A stretch of 64,000 nucleotides of DNA from Gerris lacustris (GCA_951217055.1 OX578284.1:44233467-44297466); one strand, 5' to 3'. Positions 42,665 through 54,969 are shown, counted from the stretch's first letter. Notes: generated from the sequence alone by a model not told the origin. A program made the numbers and translations.

Positions 42665-43600
42665 TGATGTGATCGTTCTAAAGAACGATTATGTCTCCGA
42701 TTCCAATAATTCCAAGACAGAAATCTGTTCCAGTTATCAGACATTTTTGATCCCGTTTCTGGCTGTTAGTCTTTCTCTCGCTCAATCATGGCGAACAATT
42801 CTTAAAAACTACTCTTTCGATTTTAATGAAATTCGGATGGCAGTTAATTAGCATATAAAAAGTCCATTGTTGGTCCTATATAAGGTCCAATCTTCTGGTC
42901 TCATTTCCCTCCACCACATTTCTCCACCTGCCACCATTTCTCTTCCACATGTGCACACACATACATTTATTTATACCTTATCTTCAAAAATATTCATCTG
43001 ATTTTATAAAACTTATCTGATAGAAGCTCACAGATTAATTTTAACTGTCTGCGCTGTTTAAATTTTGATAAATTGATACTTTAAATCATGTAAAAATCAA
43101 ACCAATTTTGACTAATTTAAGAAAGGAGGGAAAATTGAGTAAATGTAACATGAATCAATATAGCAATATTTTAAGAGCGCAGACGGTTGAAATTATTCTT
43201 GGGTTATCTGCGGGCTACTTTAAAGAAACCATTAGAATTTCATAAAAATCAGATGAGTACTTTTGAAGATATAGGTGTAACTACATGTATGTCTGTGCGA
43301 ATGTGGAAGAAAAATAAATAGGTGCAGAAGATTGAAACTTATACGGGACCAGCAATGTTATAACCTGGCTAATTATGACCTACCATCAAAATTTCAATAA
43401 AATTGGACGAATAGCTTTTAAGATATTATGTTGGTTCGCAAAAATTGAAGGACAGGCGGACATGGGACCCAAACTGTACCCTGATGTTGAACAGATTTCT
43501 GTCTTGGAATTTTTGAAATCGGAGACATAAAAATTGGTCGTTCTTCAGAACTGTCACATATCTTCCGTTTCCTTTGGTAAGCTCGGAAGCAAAACGTGAT
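42665..43600. repeat. Family B sequences in inverted arrangement
   Basis: 42674-43120 is family B in forward sense (GATTATGTCTCCGATTCCAA, AATTGATACTTTAAATCATG). 43170-43600 is the reverse complement of family B, ending at its hairpin end (GGTAAGCTCGGAAGCAAAA). The two halves face each other inside the hAT-type element. Open frames here (e.g. 43426-43755 minus) are repeat sequence. Confidence 0.7.
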
Positions 43601-44029
43601 CCATACTGCAAAAGCAAACGTGGATTTGGAGCACATACGAATTTCAAATTTTTATCTAGAAGAGAATTCTTCTCCAAGAAAATTAAATACTTATTGCAAA
43701 ACAAAATAATCATTCGCTCATTCGCTGGGTAATTACATGGGACATTTAACATCAAATGTTTTCTGAACGCTTTTTGAGTTTTTAGATTTAAATTTACTAT
43801 TACTATGTAATATGAATCAATTTTTTCACAAAATGATAAACCGATTTATTTATATTGCCTCTGTTTTCCCACTACATGTCGACGAACACTAGTCCGACCT
43901 GAGTCAGCAAGAGGGGAATGCCGCATAGACAAGAGGACCCACGTAGCGTTCTACACACAATCCTAGTCCAAAACAAAAATTTGCTACTGAAATCCACAAC
44001 CACCATTTTCCCGTTTAAGCCAGTCTAGT

Positions 44030-45090
44030 GTGCATATTTTAATTCAATTAATTTAATTCCATCGGCAAAAGTTCGAGTTGACTCGGGCCACATTTAATTT
44101 AATGTGCTTAACACCTAGGCCGAGTCGGCAATCGGGTCTATTATTGAACGCATCCCAATTTATTTTGATGCATAATTTCCATCGACAAAATCGGGCCTAC
44201 TAGCAATCAGGCCGATTCATTGTACTCATTCTAATCAATTCAATGCACTTAATTCTATAGCAAAAATCCGGGCCTAGCTGTCATTCGGAGCAGTCTATTT
44301 TTACGAATCCAAATTCAATTCATTGCATTAGGATTCGTAATGAATTGAAGCTGTCCTATAATGCAACCTATGCTAATGAACTGGACTAAAACCACAAAAA
44401 AATCATTGAATTCAATTGGCGAAAAATCGGGCCCACCCGAAATCGGGCCCAGCCGAAATCGGGTCGATCAAGTTTAATGTTTTTAGTTCCACTGGCAAAA
44501 ATCAAGGCCTAGTCGGCAAATGAGCCGATTTATTTCATGCATCCTAATTTAATTCAATGAATCTCATTCCATCAGCAAAAATCTCGGTCCAGCCAAAATC
44601 GGGCCGCTATAGTGTTTAATAGTTTTAGTTTCATCGGCCAAAATCCGGGCCCAGCCGACAGTCGGGGCGTTATAATGTTTAATAAATTTAATTCCATCGG
44701 CCAAATTCCGGGCCCAGCCGATAGTCGGGCCGGTATAGTGTTTAATAAATTCAATTCCATCGGCAAAATCCGGGCCCAGCCGACAGTCGCGTCGGGCCGT
44801 TATAATGTTTAATAAATTTAATTCCATCGGCAAACTCTGGGCCCAGCCAACAGTCGGGCCGGTATAGTTTTTCATAAATTTAATTCCATCGGCAAAATCC
44901 GGGCCCAGCCAACAGTCGGGCCGGTATAGTTTTTCATAAATTTAATTCCATCGGCAAAATCCGGGCCCAGCCGACATTCGGGCCGGTATAGTGTTTAATA
45001 AATTCAATTTCATCGGCAAAATCCGGGCACAGCCGACAATCGGGCCGGTATTGTGTTGAATGAATTTAATTCTATCGGCAAATCCGGGCC
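44030..45090. repeat. 62-63-bp GC-rich minisatellite, about 16 copies
   Basis: Unit: CCATCGGCAAAATCCGGGCC, CAGCCGACAGTCGGGCCGGT, ATAGTGTTTAATAAATTTAA. CATCGG recurs at 44632, 44695, 44758, 44825, 44887 and 44949, i.e. spacing 62-67. Units become diverged toward the left edge (44030-44560). The open frames are by-products of the repeats. Confidence 0.92.
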
Positions 45091-45305
45091 GAGCTTATTT
45101 GGGATGATTAAGTGTATACAAACCATAAGATAATACTTAATTAATTCCTTTTATTGGAAAATATTTACAGCCAATTCGAATGCATCTGTCATTACTGTGT
45201 TTTTTTTTGGTTTTAATTGTATGGCGGGTCTTAGGTATGTAATCATTTCGGGGGGGGGGGCCAGGGCCCCTTGGGCCCCCCCCTGTGTACGCCACTGCTG
45301 AGAGC

Positions 45306-46350
45306 ATTACTAGAAATCACAGAATAATGAGAAATCCAGATTTTAAATCATACGTCCAGTATAAATAATTTCATAAAACTCGGTTGAAACTAACAATGTA
45401 TTTAAAAAGATAGTTACTCGTGCTATAGAATTCTCTCATAGGAAATAAAATAATACATTGCGAGCGAAATCGACCCATTAACTGTAATATAAAGAACATA
45501 ATAGTGCATATTATAATAAAGATAGATATTGACCTATTTAGCTGACAACCATCAGTAAACTTGATAAATAAGTACTAATATGAATGGAAACACAGAGTTA
45601 AGAAAAGTCATAAATTAAATGATCATACAAGCTCCTAAGAAGAAAAATAATAGTTTCATAAATTACATTAATAATACATTATTGCAAATAATGCAAGATT
45701 GTAGGCGAATCCAATTAATAATAATCGATTATGTAAATAGTTGGATATTGCATAGTCAAATATGGGCTGAAACCGATGACAGGCTTAAATTATTGACTGA
45801 ATTCATCAAATTATGTTGACATTTACGTAGTGCGAGGAAATTAGTAGGAGGGTTAGGACAAAGGCGTGCATCACTGTTATCATACCAACCTGACACGTCT
45901 ATAGTTTCCAATTCTAGTCCGAATTCTAGTTAAAAGTTTCGATATTCAAACAGAATGGATAGAACCAGTGGGTGTTGCAACTCACATCACTTCATATCAT
46001 TCTGTATTAATCACCAAGTTTAAATAACCAAACTCTTCAGCAATATTGGATATTAAAATTTGTAGAAAATATTTGGGAATAACAAAATCTTCAAGTTTTG
46101 GTAAATAAAACTTTGAGAGAAAACTTGATCAGTTAATTGACTTAAAACCTCGTTAAAAATAGACTAATATTTAATTAAAGATAATTTGACAAAAACCGAA
46201 TAATTTATGTATTTAGCTATTAATTATTTATTACTTCTTTAGTATACATTATTAAAAATAATCACGTTGTCATAGACACTAATAATTTTACGAGGAATCC
46301 TTCCTTATAACATGATAAACTCAATTATACGCTAATATCATTGACATTAT
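45306..46350. other. No gene supported
   Basis: AT-rich. The ATG frame 45619-45819 (66 codons) has no domain. Nothing else was seen. Confidence 0.4.
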
Positions 46351-46621
46351 AAGTTTATTCTAACCCCCCTATTAGTACCGTCCTTTTTATCGTCCCACGG
46401 ATCGTCCGGAAATCGTTTAGAACAGGTCTTATGCGCATGCGCTAACATTATACCGTAATAAACATTGGAACTTACATTAAACTGTTCGCAAACGATCCCA
46501 GTGTGGGTTTGAAAAGTTTGGAGGATGGTATACAAAAACCGTAACAAGTCGGGTTGGAAAGGCTTTTATCCATCGCGCATGACCGTGACAATCCTGCGGA
46601 CAGTGCATGGTTAGAACAAAC
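46351..46621. mobile_element. Family L MITE, copy 1
   Basis: The ends AGTTTATTCTAACC and GGTTAGAACAAACG are inverted and flanked by TTATA on both sides, giving a 5-bp duplication. It is internally shorter than the other copies. ACTGTTCGCAAACGATCCC and GCGCATGCGC-like words are shared. Confidence 0.75.
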
Positions 46622-47270
46622 GTTATACGGTACTAAAAGTCGACCAAGATGAGATGGGAATCTGAGGAGTGAGCTAGTTTTGTTGTTTTTATTCCATGTA
46701 TAGCCCGTTTATAATAAAGAAGACCACTATGTTGTAAATAGGTTTGTTTCAACCCCCATATTTGTACTGTCCTTTGTACCCGTGGATCGTTCGGGAATCG
46801 TTAGGGACTGGTTTTATACGCATGCGCTATATACTGTAATAAAATCATGTCAGGTTTAAACGGATTTAGGAACTAAAAATCATTCAAGGAAACCTAACAG
46901 TTAGGAAACCTTCCTGTTGACATGTGTGACGATTGACATGACTGTACATGTCATACAAAACAGTACTTGATATTGTCAGAGGATCGTTTGAACCGTTCAA
47001 TAAACGGTTCGCAAACGAACCCTGCACGGATTGGAACAGTTTGGAGGACGGTACAAAACAGTGATACAAGTTGGGTTGGAACTGATTTTATCTATTAAGC
47101 ATGCCCGTAGCCCGTGACGATCCTGCTGACGGTACACGCTGCTTGATTGGAACAAACCTTACACTAATGATTGACCAAAAAATAATGAAAATCTGAGGAA
47201 TTCGCTATTGTTGTTGTTTTTGTGTCATGTATAGTCAGTTTTTAATCAAATAGACCACTATGTTGTAAAT
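46622..47270. repeat. Duplicated flank of family L copies 1 and 2
   Basis: 46630-46740 and 47165-47270 share CTGAGGA, TTTTGTTGTTTTTATTCCATGTATAG and AGACCACTATGTTGTAAATA with scattered differences. This reveals a tandem segmental duplication. Confidence 0.75.
46741..47162. mobile_element. Family L MITE, copy 2
   Basis: The ends GGTTTGTTTCAACC and GATTGGAACAAACC are inverted. The ~110 bases to the right (GACCAAAAAATAATGAAAAT to ACCACTATGTTGTAAATA) repeat the bases to the right of copy 1. Element plus flank were therefore duplicated together. Confidence 0.8.
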
Positions 47271-47608
47271 ATGAATACAAAGTAAGGAAGGTTTGATAGG
47301 TGCAGGTTATTAAACCTAACTCTTTCTCTCTCTCCCTGAATGTAAACTAACCTTCCGAGTTTCGAGTATGTCGATTTAATCATTTAATATAATTGTGTAA
47401 CCAAAAGACTGATAAACGTGTCATAAAACACAATGTCACTTTGAATTTACATAGCAAATGGAGATATTATTTTGATAGGAAATAACTCATTGTTGTTTCT
47501 TTTGTTTGTAATCACTCCTACATTTTTATAATAATTATTCCAAAATTGTACCCTTTGTTATGGTTTAGGCGTAGTGTGCCCTTAAGGGGCCAAACTACAC
47601 GCTATTCT
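47271..47608. other. No feature seen
   Basis: AT-rich spacer between family L copies 2 and 3. Confidence 0.35.
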
Positions 47609-47610
47609 AG

Positions 47611-48041
47611 GTTTGTTCCAACCTCGCTATTTGTACCGTCCTTTGTATCGTCCCGTGGATCGTTCGAGAATTGTTTAGGACAGGTTTTATACGCATGCGC
47701 TAACATTGTACTGTAATAAAATCATGTCAGGTTGGAACGAGTTTAGGACTATTATTCGCACTGTATTAAAAACATTAAGGAAACCTAACAGTTAGGAAAC
47801 CTTCCAGTTGATATTTGTAATTATTGACATAACTGCGCATGTCATACAAACCAGTACATGGTATTGTCAGAGGATCGTTGGGACCGTACAGTGAACGGTT
47901 CGCAAACGATCCCTGCCGGGGTTGGAACAGTTTCGTGTACGGTACGAAACACTGTCCCAAGTCAGCTTGGAACGGCTTTTATCTACTGCGCATGCCGGTG
48001 ACGATCCCGCGGACGGTACAATGCACGGTTGAACAAACCTT
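47611..48041. mobile_element. Family L MITE, copy 3
   Basis: The termini GGTTTGTTCCAACC and GGTTGAACAAACC are flanked by TTCTA on both sides (5-bp duplication). Interior words ACGCATGCGCTAAC, GTTAGGAAACCTTCC and CGGTTCGCAAACGATCCC are shared. Open frames are repeat sequence. Confidence 0.85.
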
Positions 48042-48227
48042 CTATAATTTTATTTATATTATTATTTGTTGTCATACAGAGCTGTCATTTATACAATATC
48101 AAATATTATCATCAGACTGTACTGACTTCGGCAATACTGGGGACTACGAAGCTAATTTTACAGTTTTTCCAGGATGCTAAAACTTCTTGATGGACCTTAT
48201 ACAAGTCTTATTATTATACCTTGAAAA

Positions 48228-48285
48228 TACTCTGCCAATTATTGAGGCGCATAGCTTCCTTGCGTCCTATTTCGTATACTCGGGC
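48228..48285 (+). mobile_element. Family B terminal fragment
   Basis: CTGCCAATTATTGAGGCGCA followed by TAGCTTCCTTGCGTCCTAT matches the left terminal repeat of family B. The rest is missing. Confidence 0.65.
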
Positions 48286-48729
48286 GACAGACAGAAGCTT
48301 GGAAGCAAAACTCAAAATTATCGTATACTATTTTTATGGTCTCTACAAATCAAGGCATTAGCCGTACCTTGGTCGTACCTTCGCATGCCCATAACTATAT
48401 TAAGGATAGAAAACTTGAAAGTTAAAATAGATTTTAATATTAATTAATCTAAAAAACAAAGGAAGATTGCAATGTAAAAACAAACATGCTATTAAGTCAG
48501 TTATCACGTGACTTCAACTAGGTAATTTTATGAGATATCTAATAAAAAAAAAAGCAAATAATTTATCGCTACACCAGAATGAATGCAATTTCTTCTTCAG
48601 TTATATAAAAGAAAACGAAGAGCTTTCAATCTGAAGTGTAAATTAAGTTAACATTATTATAATAGGAAAATTTTAAGACAGATACATTGAATAAAGTAAA
48701 TATAAAATTAATTTCACTAGTTTCTTCTA

Positions 48730-49065
48730 AAGCCTTGTCCACACTAGTACTAGTAGACATGTTGCGCGATTTTGGTCTCAGAGACATGTCTAGCGATTTG
48801 TCTATAGACATCGGCTGAGACAAACGGCGTCTACGGTCTCGTTGCTAGACCAAAATCGCATGTCTATGATTTTCCATTCTAAATGGTAGACATGGTGCAA
48901 CGTTAGGCATGTTGCGCAACGTGTCTACAAGTGTGGACGCTAGACCTAGACCATAGACGGTCTCAGAAAATGTCTATAGACACGTTGCGAGACATTTCTG
49001 TAGACGGTCTATGAGACCGTCTACAGAAATGTCTCGCAACGTGTCTACTGGTGTGGACTAGGCTT
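48730..49065. mobile_element. MITE with inner perfect palindrome
   Basis: The ends AAGCCTTGTCCACAC and GTGTGGACTAGGCTT are inverted. Inside, 48977-49010 and 49014-49047 are exact reverse complements (34 bp) with a 3-base loop. GTCTATAGAC-type words and GTTGCGCAAC are scattered through it. The target duplication is unclear. Non-coding. Confidence 0.85.
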
Positions 49066-49680
49066 GAGAGTGATCACCAAGAAGTTAAGAATTTACACCT
49101 TAATGTTACAAATAGTAGTTTAAAATTTTCTTAAGTTATCTATGAATATCTACTTATCTTATCTATGATTAATGTAAGTTTATATATTACTTGAAATAAA
49201 GCTGGAGTTACCGCTATTTAACTTAATGCATCCTGATGATAATCATCACTTCTTATCACAAGGATTTATAATATGGTGTTTTTAAGTAATATATCTTCCG
49301 AGTAATGATCTTCCTCACATTACCTTTTTTATAGGTTTAATCAAAATATAGATATATAAAGAGTTTAAAGATATTTATTATGAAGAATACTTCAAAACTT
49401 TCATTAACTAATAACAACGAGTTAAATTGTATGCAAATTATTTTGGTTAAAGAATTCTTAAGTATGTACTCATTTAGTATCTGCTTATGGTTGAATATTT
49501 ATACATGTATTATGACAGTGTGTGAATAAATTTATGCAATAAGGAGGTAATAAACTTAATACTTTATTTGTAAATTAAATTAGTAATATATTAATAAGTA
49601 GTTAATGTAATGTTCTAAGAGTTAAAACTCTTTCATACAAAATGACGGGAAAGCAGATAAGGCTTTAAGGTTTATGTATA
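49066..49680. other. No gene seen
   Basis: AT-rich; nothing recognised. Confidence 0.4.
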
Positions 49681-49682
49681 TA

Positions 49683-49686
<4 letters not shown>

Positions 49687-49776
<90 letters not shown>
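49687..49776. repeat. (TA)n microsatellite
   Basis: About 45 uninterrupted TA units. Confidence 0.97.
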
Positions 49777-49777
<1 letters not shown>

Positions 49778-50477
49778 CGTATGTAGAACTTCTGTAAAGT
49801 ATTATTATATGTATTTACTTAAATTTATCGTCTCTAGGGATTCTCTGAATCTCGTCTTAAACTTCGAGGTATAATGTTCATATCAACTTTATAATGTCTT
49901 AATCGTTACATCTAAACTTTGATAATGCTATAATTATAAACAGCTGATCAATATTTATGATATTATCATTCATTATCAACTAAGAAATTACATTAAGTTA
50001 TTAAATGGGAAGTAAAGATATATCTCAATCTAAATCTCCATATAAATTTTGAAGAAAGTGTACTAATAAGGATATACAGTAAGACGACAAGAAAGATTGA
50101 GTTAACTTTGTTCCTTCGAACTCTAATTTCCTACTTGTAGTTAGAGCTGTATTGTTTAGTAAATTGTTAATTATTATCATAGTTAATATGGAACCATTGT
50201 TTATGATATGTTTTTCTTAAAATAATAGTTATTTCTAACTCTAATAGTGTATTGTTTATCAGTGAAATTAATAAGAAGGTAATTTCTTATGAAATTTAAT
50301 CTTAAGGTATAATTTTGGTCTTTGACATAAATATAATATGTACTTCATTGTTGTTAATTACATTTAGAATGTTTTTATTATTTAACATTACTATTTATTA
50401 AATGTATTTTTATGTTCCTCATATGTTTATCTTATTGTAAGGTTATATGGGCAATAAGTAACGAGGAAGAACTGAGT
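49777..50477. other. No gene seen
   Basis: AT-rich; nothing recognised. Confidence 0.4.
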
Positions 50478-50738
50478 AACTACTTCACAGCTTCAATGAC
50501 TATATTTCGCCTCCTGCAACGAGGCATATTCAAGTCTGTTACAATAAAAAAACAATAATCGAGCACATGCATGTATTCGTCTAAAATTCGATGTTTACTA
50601 CTCAAAATTTGCCAACATGCAAGAAAAACAAAACAAGACTAAGGGTAACTAAAGCTATAATGATTTTTTTTATTGTAACACATATAAATATGCCTCTTAG
50701 CAGCTGACAAAATATAGTCATTGAAGCTGTGAAGTACC
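50478..50738. mobile_element. Foldback element related to family M
   Basis: TACTTCACAGCTTCAATGAC and TATATTT at the left pair with the right end (AAATATAGTCATTGAAGCTG, TGAAGTA). The inverted part extends to TTACAATAAAAAAA on each side, so arms are about 75 bp. The CGCCTCCTGCAACGAGGCAT hairpin resembles family M. Confidence 0.8.
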
Positions 50739-50747
50739 TAGTACTTA

Positions 50748-50983
50748 GGTGCTTCTTTAGATTGTTACTCCCCTAATAAAATGGCAGAGGGGAGTAACAG
50801 TCTAAAGAAGGTGTACGGAATGTTCTTCTTTTGCCTGTTACTCCCCTTATAAATACAGAAGTGTGATATTCCTTTGTCCCAAAGTACATTAGAATAAATA
50901 TCCCTTTCTCTTAATAGTTATTTAGTCAAAGTCATTTATATTCTAAAAATGCATATAGGGGAGTAACAGTCTAAAGAAGTACC
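50748..50983. mobile_element. Family H element, complete
   Basis: The termini GGTGCTTCTTTAGATTGTTA and ACAGTCTAAAGAAGTACC are inverted. The terminal sequence also occurs twice more inside (AGTAACAGTCTAAAGAAGGT, then TTCTTTTGCCTGTTACTCCC). The flanks AGTACTTA and GTTACTTA resemble an 8-bp duplication with two differences. It sits nine bases from the foldback at 50478. Confidence 0.82.
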
Positions 50984-50999
50984 GTTACTTAGTTCTTCC

Positions 51000-53394
51000 T
51001 CTTTCCTACCCATATCACCTTATTACTATTTAGTGTACTACATTTCTTTAACTTTTAAATTTTGCTTCAGCTTAACGAAGATAACATAAGCATTGTGATT
51101 GTCTGCAACATTATTTTTTTGGGTATTGTATTAAATTGTCGTGTTGAATTTTTCTCAAAATTAAGCAATTCATCTTCACATTATATTTGGATTTCGTACT
51201 AAATTTCATCTAAAAAAAATATTCCTTATATATAATATTTTTGGGTTATCAAAATGGTCGTCATTCCATCTCTAATAAAATAATCGAAAATCCGCCTCTA
51301 TTAGGTCCTTCCCAACCCCCCAGACTATAATTGTAGCAAGTTTCAGTTTTCCGGGGTCAGAGTGGGTTTTCGAAGAAATCAGAAAGACACCCAAATATAC
51401 ACTTCGCTATACATTCATATACGTAGACATGTATGCTGCAGATGTATTAAGACAGGGGTAAAACAAATTGCGAAGTAAAAATATAATGTCTTACTTAAGA
51501 AACATATATAATATATTTATATTACACACAGAAGAGACAAAAGTTTAGGGGCAAAACTTAAAACGTTAAAGATCAAATTAACGAAGAGAATTCTTTTCAA
51601 AAGCAAAAAATAATATAAATTCTATTCGTTCCTGCTCTTATTATCCGATACTAAATCTTTTTGGAAGTTTAAAAGTTGATTTATTTAATGCTGTTGGAGG
51701 ATTAAAATGTTACTTAGGAGTAGGGTGTCGTACAACCCAATGGAAGAAAGGATAAAGGTGAAAATAAAAAAGTTGAATTATTCAAGCTAGTCTAAGCGTG
51801 GGAGGGGGGAGGGACCAGGTAAATAATTGAGTCGAGTGCCAGTTTGTAAAGCTTTCCTACAGCGATACAAACCGGCTAGACTTGGAAAGTGTGCTGCCTC
51901 GAAATCTTAAATTTCTACTGCTTCCCACGTTTTAACAAAGAGGCAAATTTTGTAAGCGTTTGAGAAGGTTTGTCTTTAAGATTTTGACAATACCGGACGA
52001 AATGGAAAGCTTATTAAATTTAGATAAGCTCATTGTTGTGAGAAAACCAAGGTAAATAAGAAACTTGATTAAGTGGATTAGGAGTTTCCCTTGGGTTATT
52101 CGAAACCCAACTGTTTAAGTGGTGTGACAAACACGCAGAATAGAATGGCTAATTTGAAAGGATAGATTTATAGTTTCCGTTTGAAGACTAAGTTATTATT
52201 TATTGTGCGAACCGAAATAGAAGGGTGGATTTGTGGAAAACCACAGAATTCTACATGAATTGATAATGGAATAAACGCTTTCAAAGATTATTAGCAACAA
52301 AGGAGCAATTCCTTGGCTTTTCCATTTAAATTTAGGTTCTAAAACTTTTCAACAAAGCTTTCAACTGCTTTTTCGACGTTAACTTTTTGTAAACCTGATA
52401 AAAGCGGTCAGATATTTCCTGCTTAAAAACAGTCAGCAACATTTTTCTTCTTAACTTGTATGAACTTAGGAATATTATATAACCAGATAACAATCATTTA
52501 AGAAAATAAATAATTAAACACAGTAGGTAATGTTGAATGGTAATGCTGGCTTAGAAGTCGCCTCTAAGCTTCTACAAAACTGTCAAAGACTGCTATCAAC
52601 ATTAAGTCATAACCTGCAATAAAGCAGTGACACCGTTTATACTAGCTGTGAAGGATTTTTGGAAGCCTTCTATAGATTCATACCGATTATAAAAAAAAAT
52701 AAAAATATTATTAATTTTAATATACCTATATTTTTATAAATGAATTGGATCCATGCCCATTTATAAACAGAGATTAACTTAAACATTTTTCTTAATTTTC
52801 TTAAAGTAATCACAAATCTTATTTAAATTTACAAATGTTGGTGCACTAATTCAGCTTGAACTTAAAATTTATCTATTTATATAAATCTTAGCTAACATTA
52901 AGTAAAAGTACTTTCTAAGAAATTTATTCACCTGAAATAATTTGTAATTCTGTTCAAAATTTACGAGACGTTTTTATTTAGATTTGCCCCCCGTTAAGCT
53001 TGTTTATGACCAAAAGAACAATAAACGTTTGAATATAATCTACTACCTTGGATAAAGAATAACGTTTTTAAAAGGATAAAAACTTATTGAAATGATAGAA
53101 GCTAAGTAAAGAATCTTTTATAAATTAATTTGGTGAATATTCTAGGATAGTTTAGAGAACTGACTTATGGAAAATACATCCTGAGGAAAAGAAACAGTAT
53201 TTAAGTAAAGATAGGAGGTAATAAAGAAATGTATTGCACTGGATAGGAAAGCATTTCCTCATTTGGATGCAAAACATTTCCTGGAGTAGAATTGCATACA
53301 AATCACAGAAAGCAGCTTATCATCCCAGCTGAATAATTTTATTGTATAAGCTTTCCAGTCTTTGATTTAGATAAACTTACACTAGAACTGTTTG
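51000..53394. other. No gene seen; one faint family B relic
   Basis: Mostly AT-rich without structure. 51062-51110 (TTTGCTTCAGCTTAACGAAG...AGCATTGTGAT) is a diverged family B hairpin end. A short G-rich patch lies near 51800-51815. No coding signal. Confidence 0.4.
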
Positions 53395-53738
53395 TTAAAA
53401 ATGTTGAAAGAATAGTCTCTCCACTTAAAATATAATTAATAAATTTCAAAGCAGCTTTCAGCCCCTATAGGACCATCATCAGTGGCGAAAAGTGAAAAAT
53501 GTTAATTAAAACGTTGAAAAGATGGGTAGGTAGGTAGTAGTACTCATGCCAAACCAACAACCGGTATAATAAGACTCACTGGTGTCAGTCATATTACACT
53601 ACACCCCCATCTTTTCAATGTTTTAATTAATATTTTTCGGCTCTGATGATGGCCTTATAGTGGCTGAAATTTGTTTTGAAATTTATTAAATATATTTTTA
53701 CGAGGGGAGACTATTCTTTCCACATTTAATGATGACCT
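53395..53738. mobile_element. Foldback element, ~145-bp arms
   Basis: 53395-53545 and 53590-53738 are imperfect reverse complements. GAAAGAATAGTCTC, AATAAATTTCAAA, CCATCATCAG and TTGAAAAGATGGG occur inverted in both. The loop is about 45-50 bases. Arm divergence indicates an older element. Confidence 0.8.
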
Positions 53739-54280
53739 CAACTAACGCTTCATATATTTTTACTAAATGTTTAATAAAATTGCACCATCATATTGAAAAA
53801 TAATTCCTTTCATCAATACACAGCAGATGTAATCTAAAAATCACTACAGAATATTTAATTGTTAATCATTTCAATCCGATTAAAAGATAATAAAAGAGAG
53901 CCACTGCTTGATTATCTCAGACGTGAGTAAATAACTATATGAGGTGCCATGTGGCAAACATTTATTTGATTTCCCACCCCATATAACTTTAATGTGTATT
54001 CAAGATTAATTAAGACTATATATTTAAGACAAATATTCCTTTGTCTTAATAGTTAATTTGACTAAAGGACATTATCTCCATCACATGTTCCTTTGCCCAA
54101 TATCCCTTTGTCCTTATAGTTATCTAGACTCCAGACAAAGGAATTCCTTATAAACGGTTTTGTAAACAAATGTAGGGTGGTTAACCAATTAACTTTTTGC
54201 CACATGACACCTTATTTAATTCGTTGGTAACCAAGCACATTAGTACCAAACATTATGTACTTCTAACTTATACACATATT
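53739..54280. other. No gene; family H-like remnant
   Basis: 54020-54145 carries repeated CCTTTGTCTTAATAGTTA-like words as in the middle of family H, without its ends. Confidence 0.45.
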
Positions 54281-54858
54281 GCTTCCGAGCTTACCGAAGG
54301 TAACGGAAGCATTGTGTTCACTTTTGAGAACGAAAAACTTTTATGCCTCCGAATTCAAAAATTCCAAGACAGAAATCCATTTCAGACATCAGGGAACATT
54401 TTTGGTCTCGTGTCTGTCTGTCTGTCTGTCTGTCGGTCTGTGTGTCCGCGAATTATGAAACGTGCGACGATAACTTGAGTAAATGTCGACCGATTTTGAT
54501 GAAATTTGGTAGACATGTTCATTTTAGCAATGCTCAGGACGAGTTCGTTGGACAACGTTATCCGTCCAAGCGTTCACGAGCAATGCTCCCGTAAACGTGA
54601 ACTTTAAATTTAAAATTGGAATTTTAGGTCGGGGAAAAAATCTAACTTCATCTATTCAATGAGACAAACATTTTTTTCTAATACAATTTTATAGTAAAAC
54701 CAACAGCGACACCGCTATGAAGTGTTAAAGATCGCTAAAACTATCAATAGTTTTTACAAAATAAACAATTTTACAATAAAGTAATATAACAATAATTGTT
54801 ATAGTATATGATAGGATGCGAGGAAGCTATGTGCCACACTAATTGGCAGTCTATTTTT
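54281..54858 (+). mobile_element. Family B element, hairpin-ended subtype
   Basis: Starts TTGCTTCCGAGCTTACCGAA, with a GTCTG run at 54412-54440. It then has the shared core (CAATGCTCAGGACGAGTTCG, CAAGCGTTCACGAGCAATGC) and the right terminal repeat (GGATGCGAGGAAGCTATGTG to AATTGGCAGTC). It is closely parallel to 30211-30873. Open frames of 83-93 codons inside are repeat sequence. Confidence 0.82.
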
Positions 54859-54969
54859 GTAATCGATTGACAACTTTTGTCAAGCACTTGACCCTTCTCT
54901 AGTTCATAGTCTCTCCTAAAGTACAATAAAGTTACTTTAGGAGAGACATCTTTCCTTATTTTTCATTAA

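Larger units (their letters stand above)
42485..45297. mobile_element. Large hAT-type non-autonomous element, 2.8 kb, 8-bp TSD
   Basis: The left end CAGTAGCGTACACAG and the right end CTGTGTACGCCACTG are inverted (one mismatch) and followed inward by G/C runs. CTGAGAGC flanks both sides (42477-42484 and 45298-45305), a perfect 8-bp duplication. CAGTGGCGTA ends are characteristic of hAT elements. The interior has no transposase. It holds a family B foldback pair (42665-43600) and a GC-rich minisatellite (44030-45090). It depends on a transposase elsewhere. Confidence 0.93.

Noticed and set aside
44564..44875. 103-codon minus-strand frame
   Set aside because: Product of the 62-63-bp minisatellite units.
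54197..54594. Frames of 93 and 83 codons with similar counterparts at 30199-30515
   Set aside because: They are two copies of the family B repeat. The counterpart frames differ in start and length and contain the GTCTG run.
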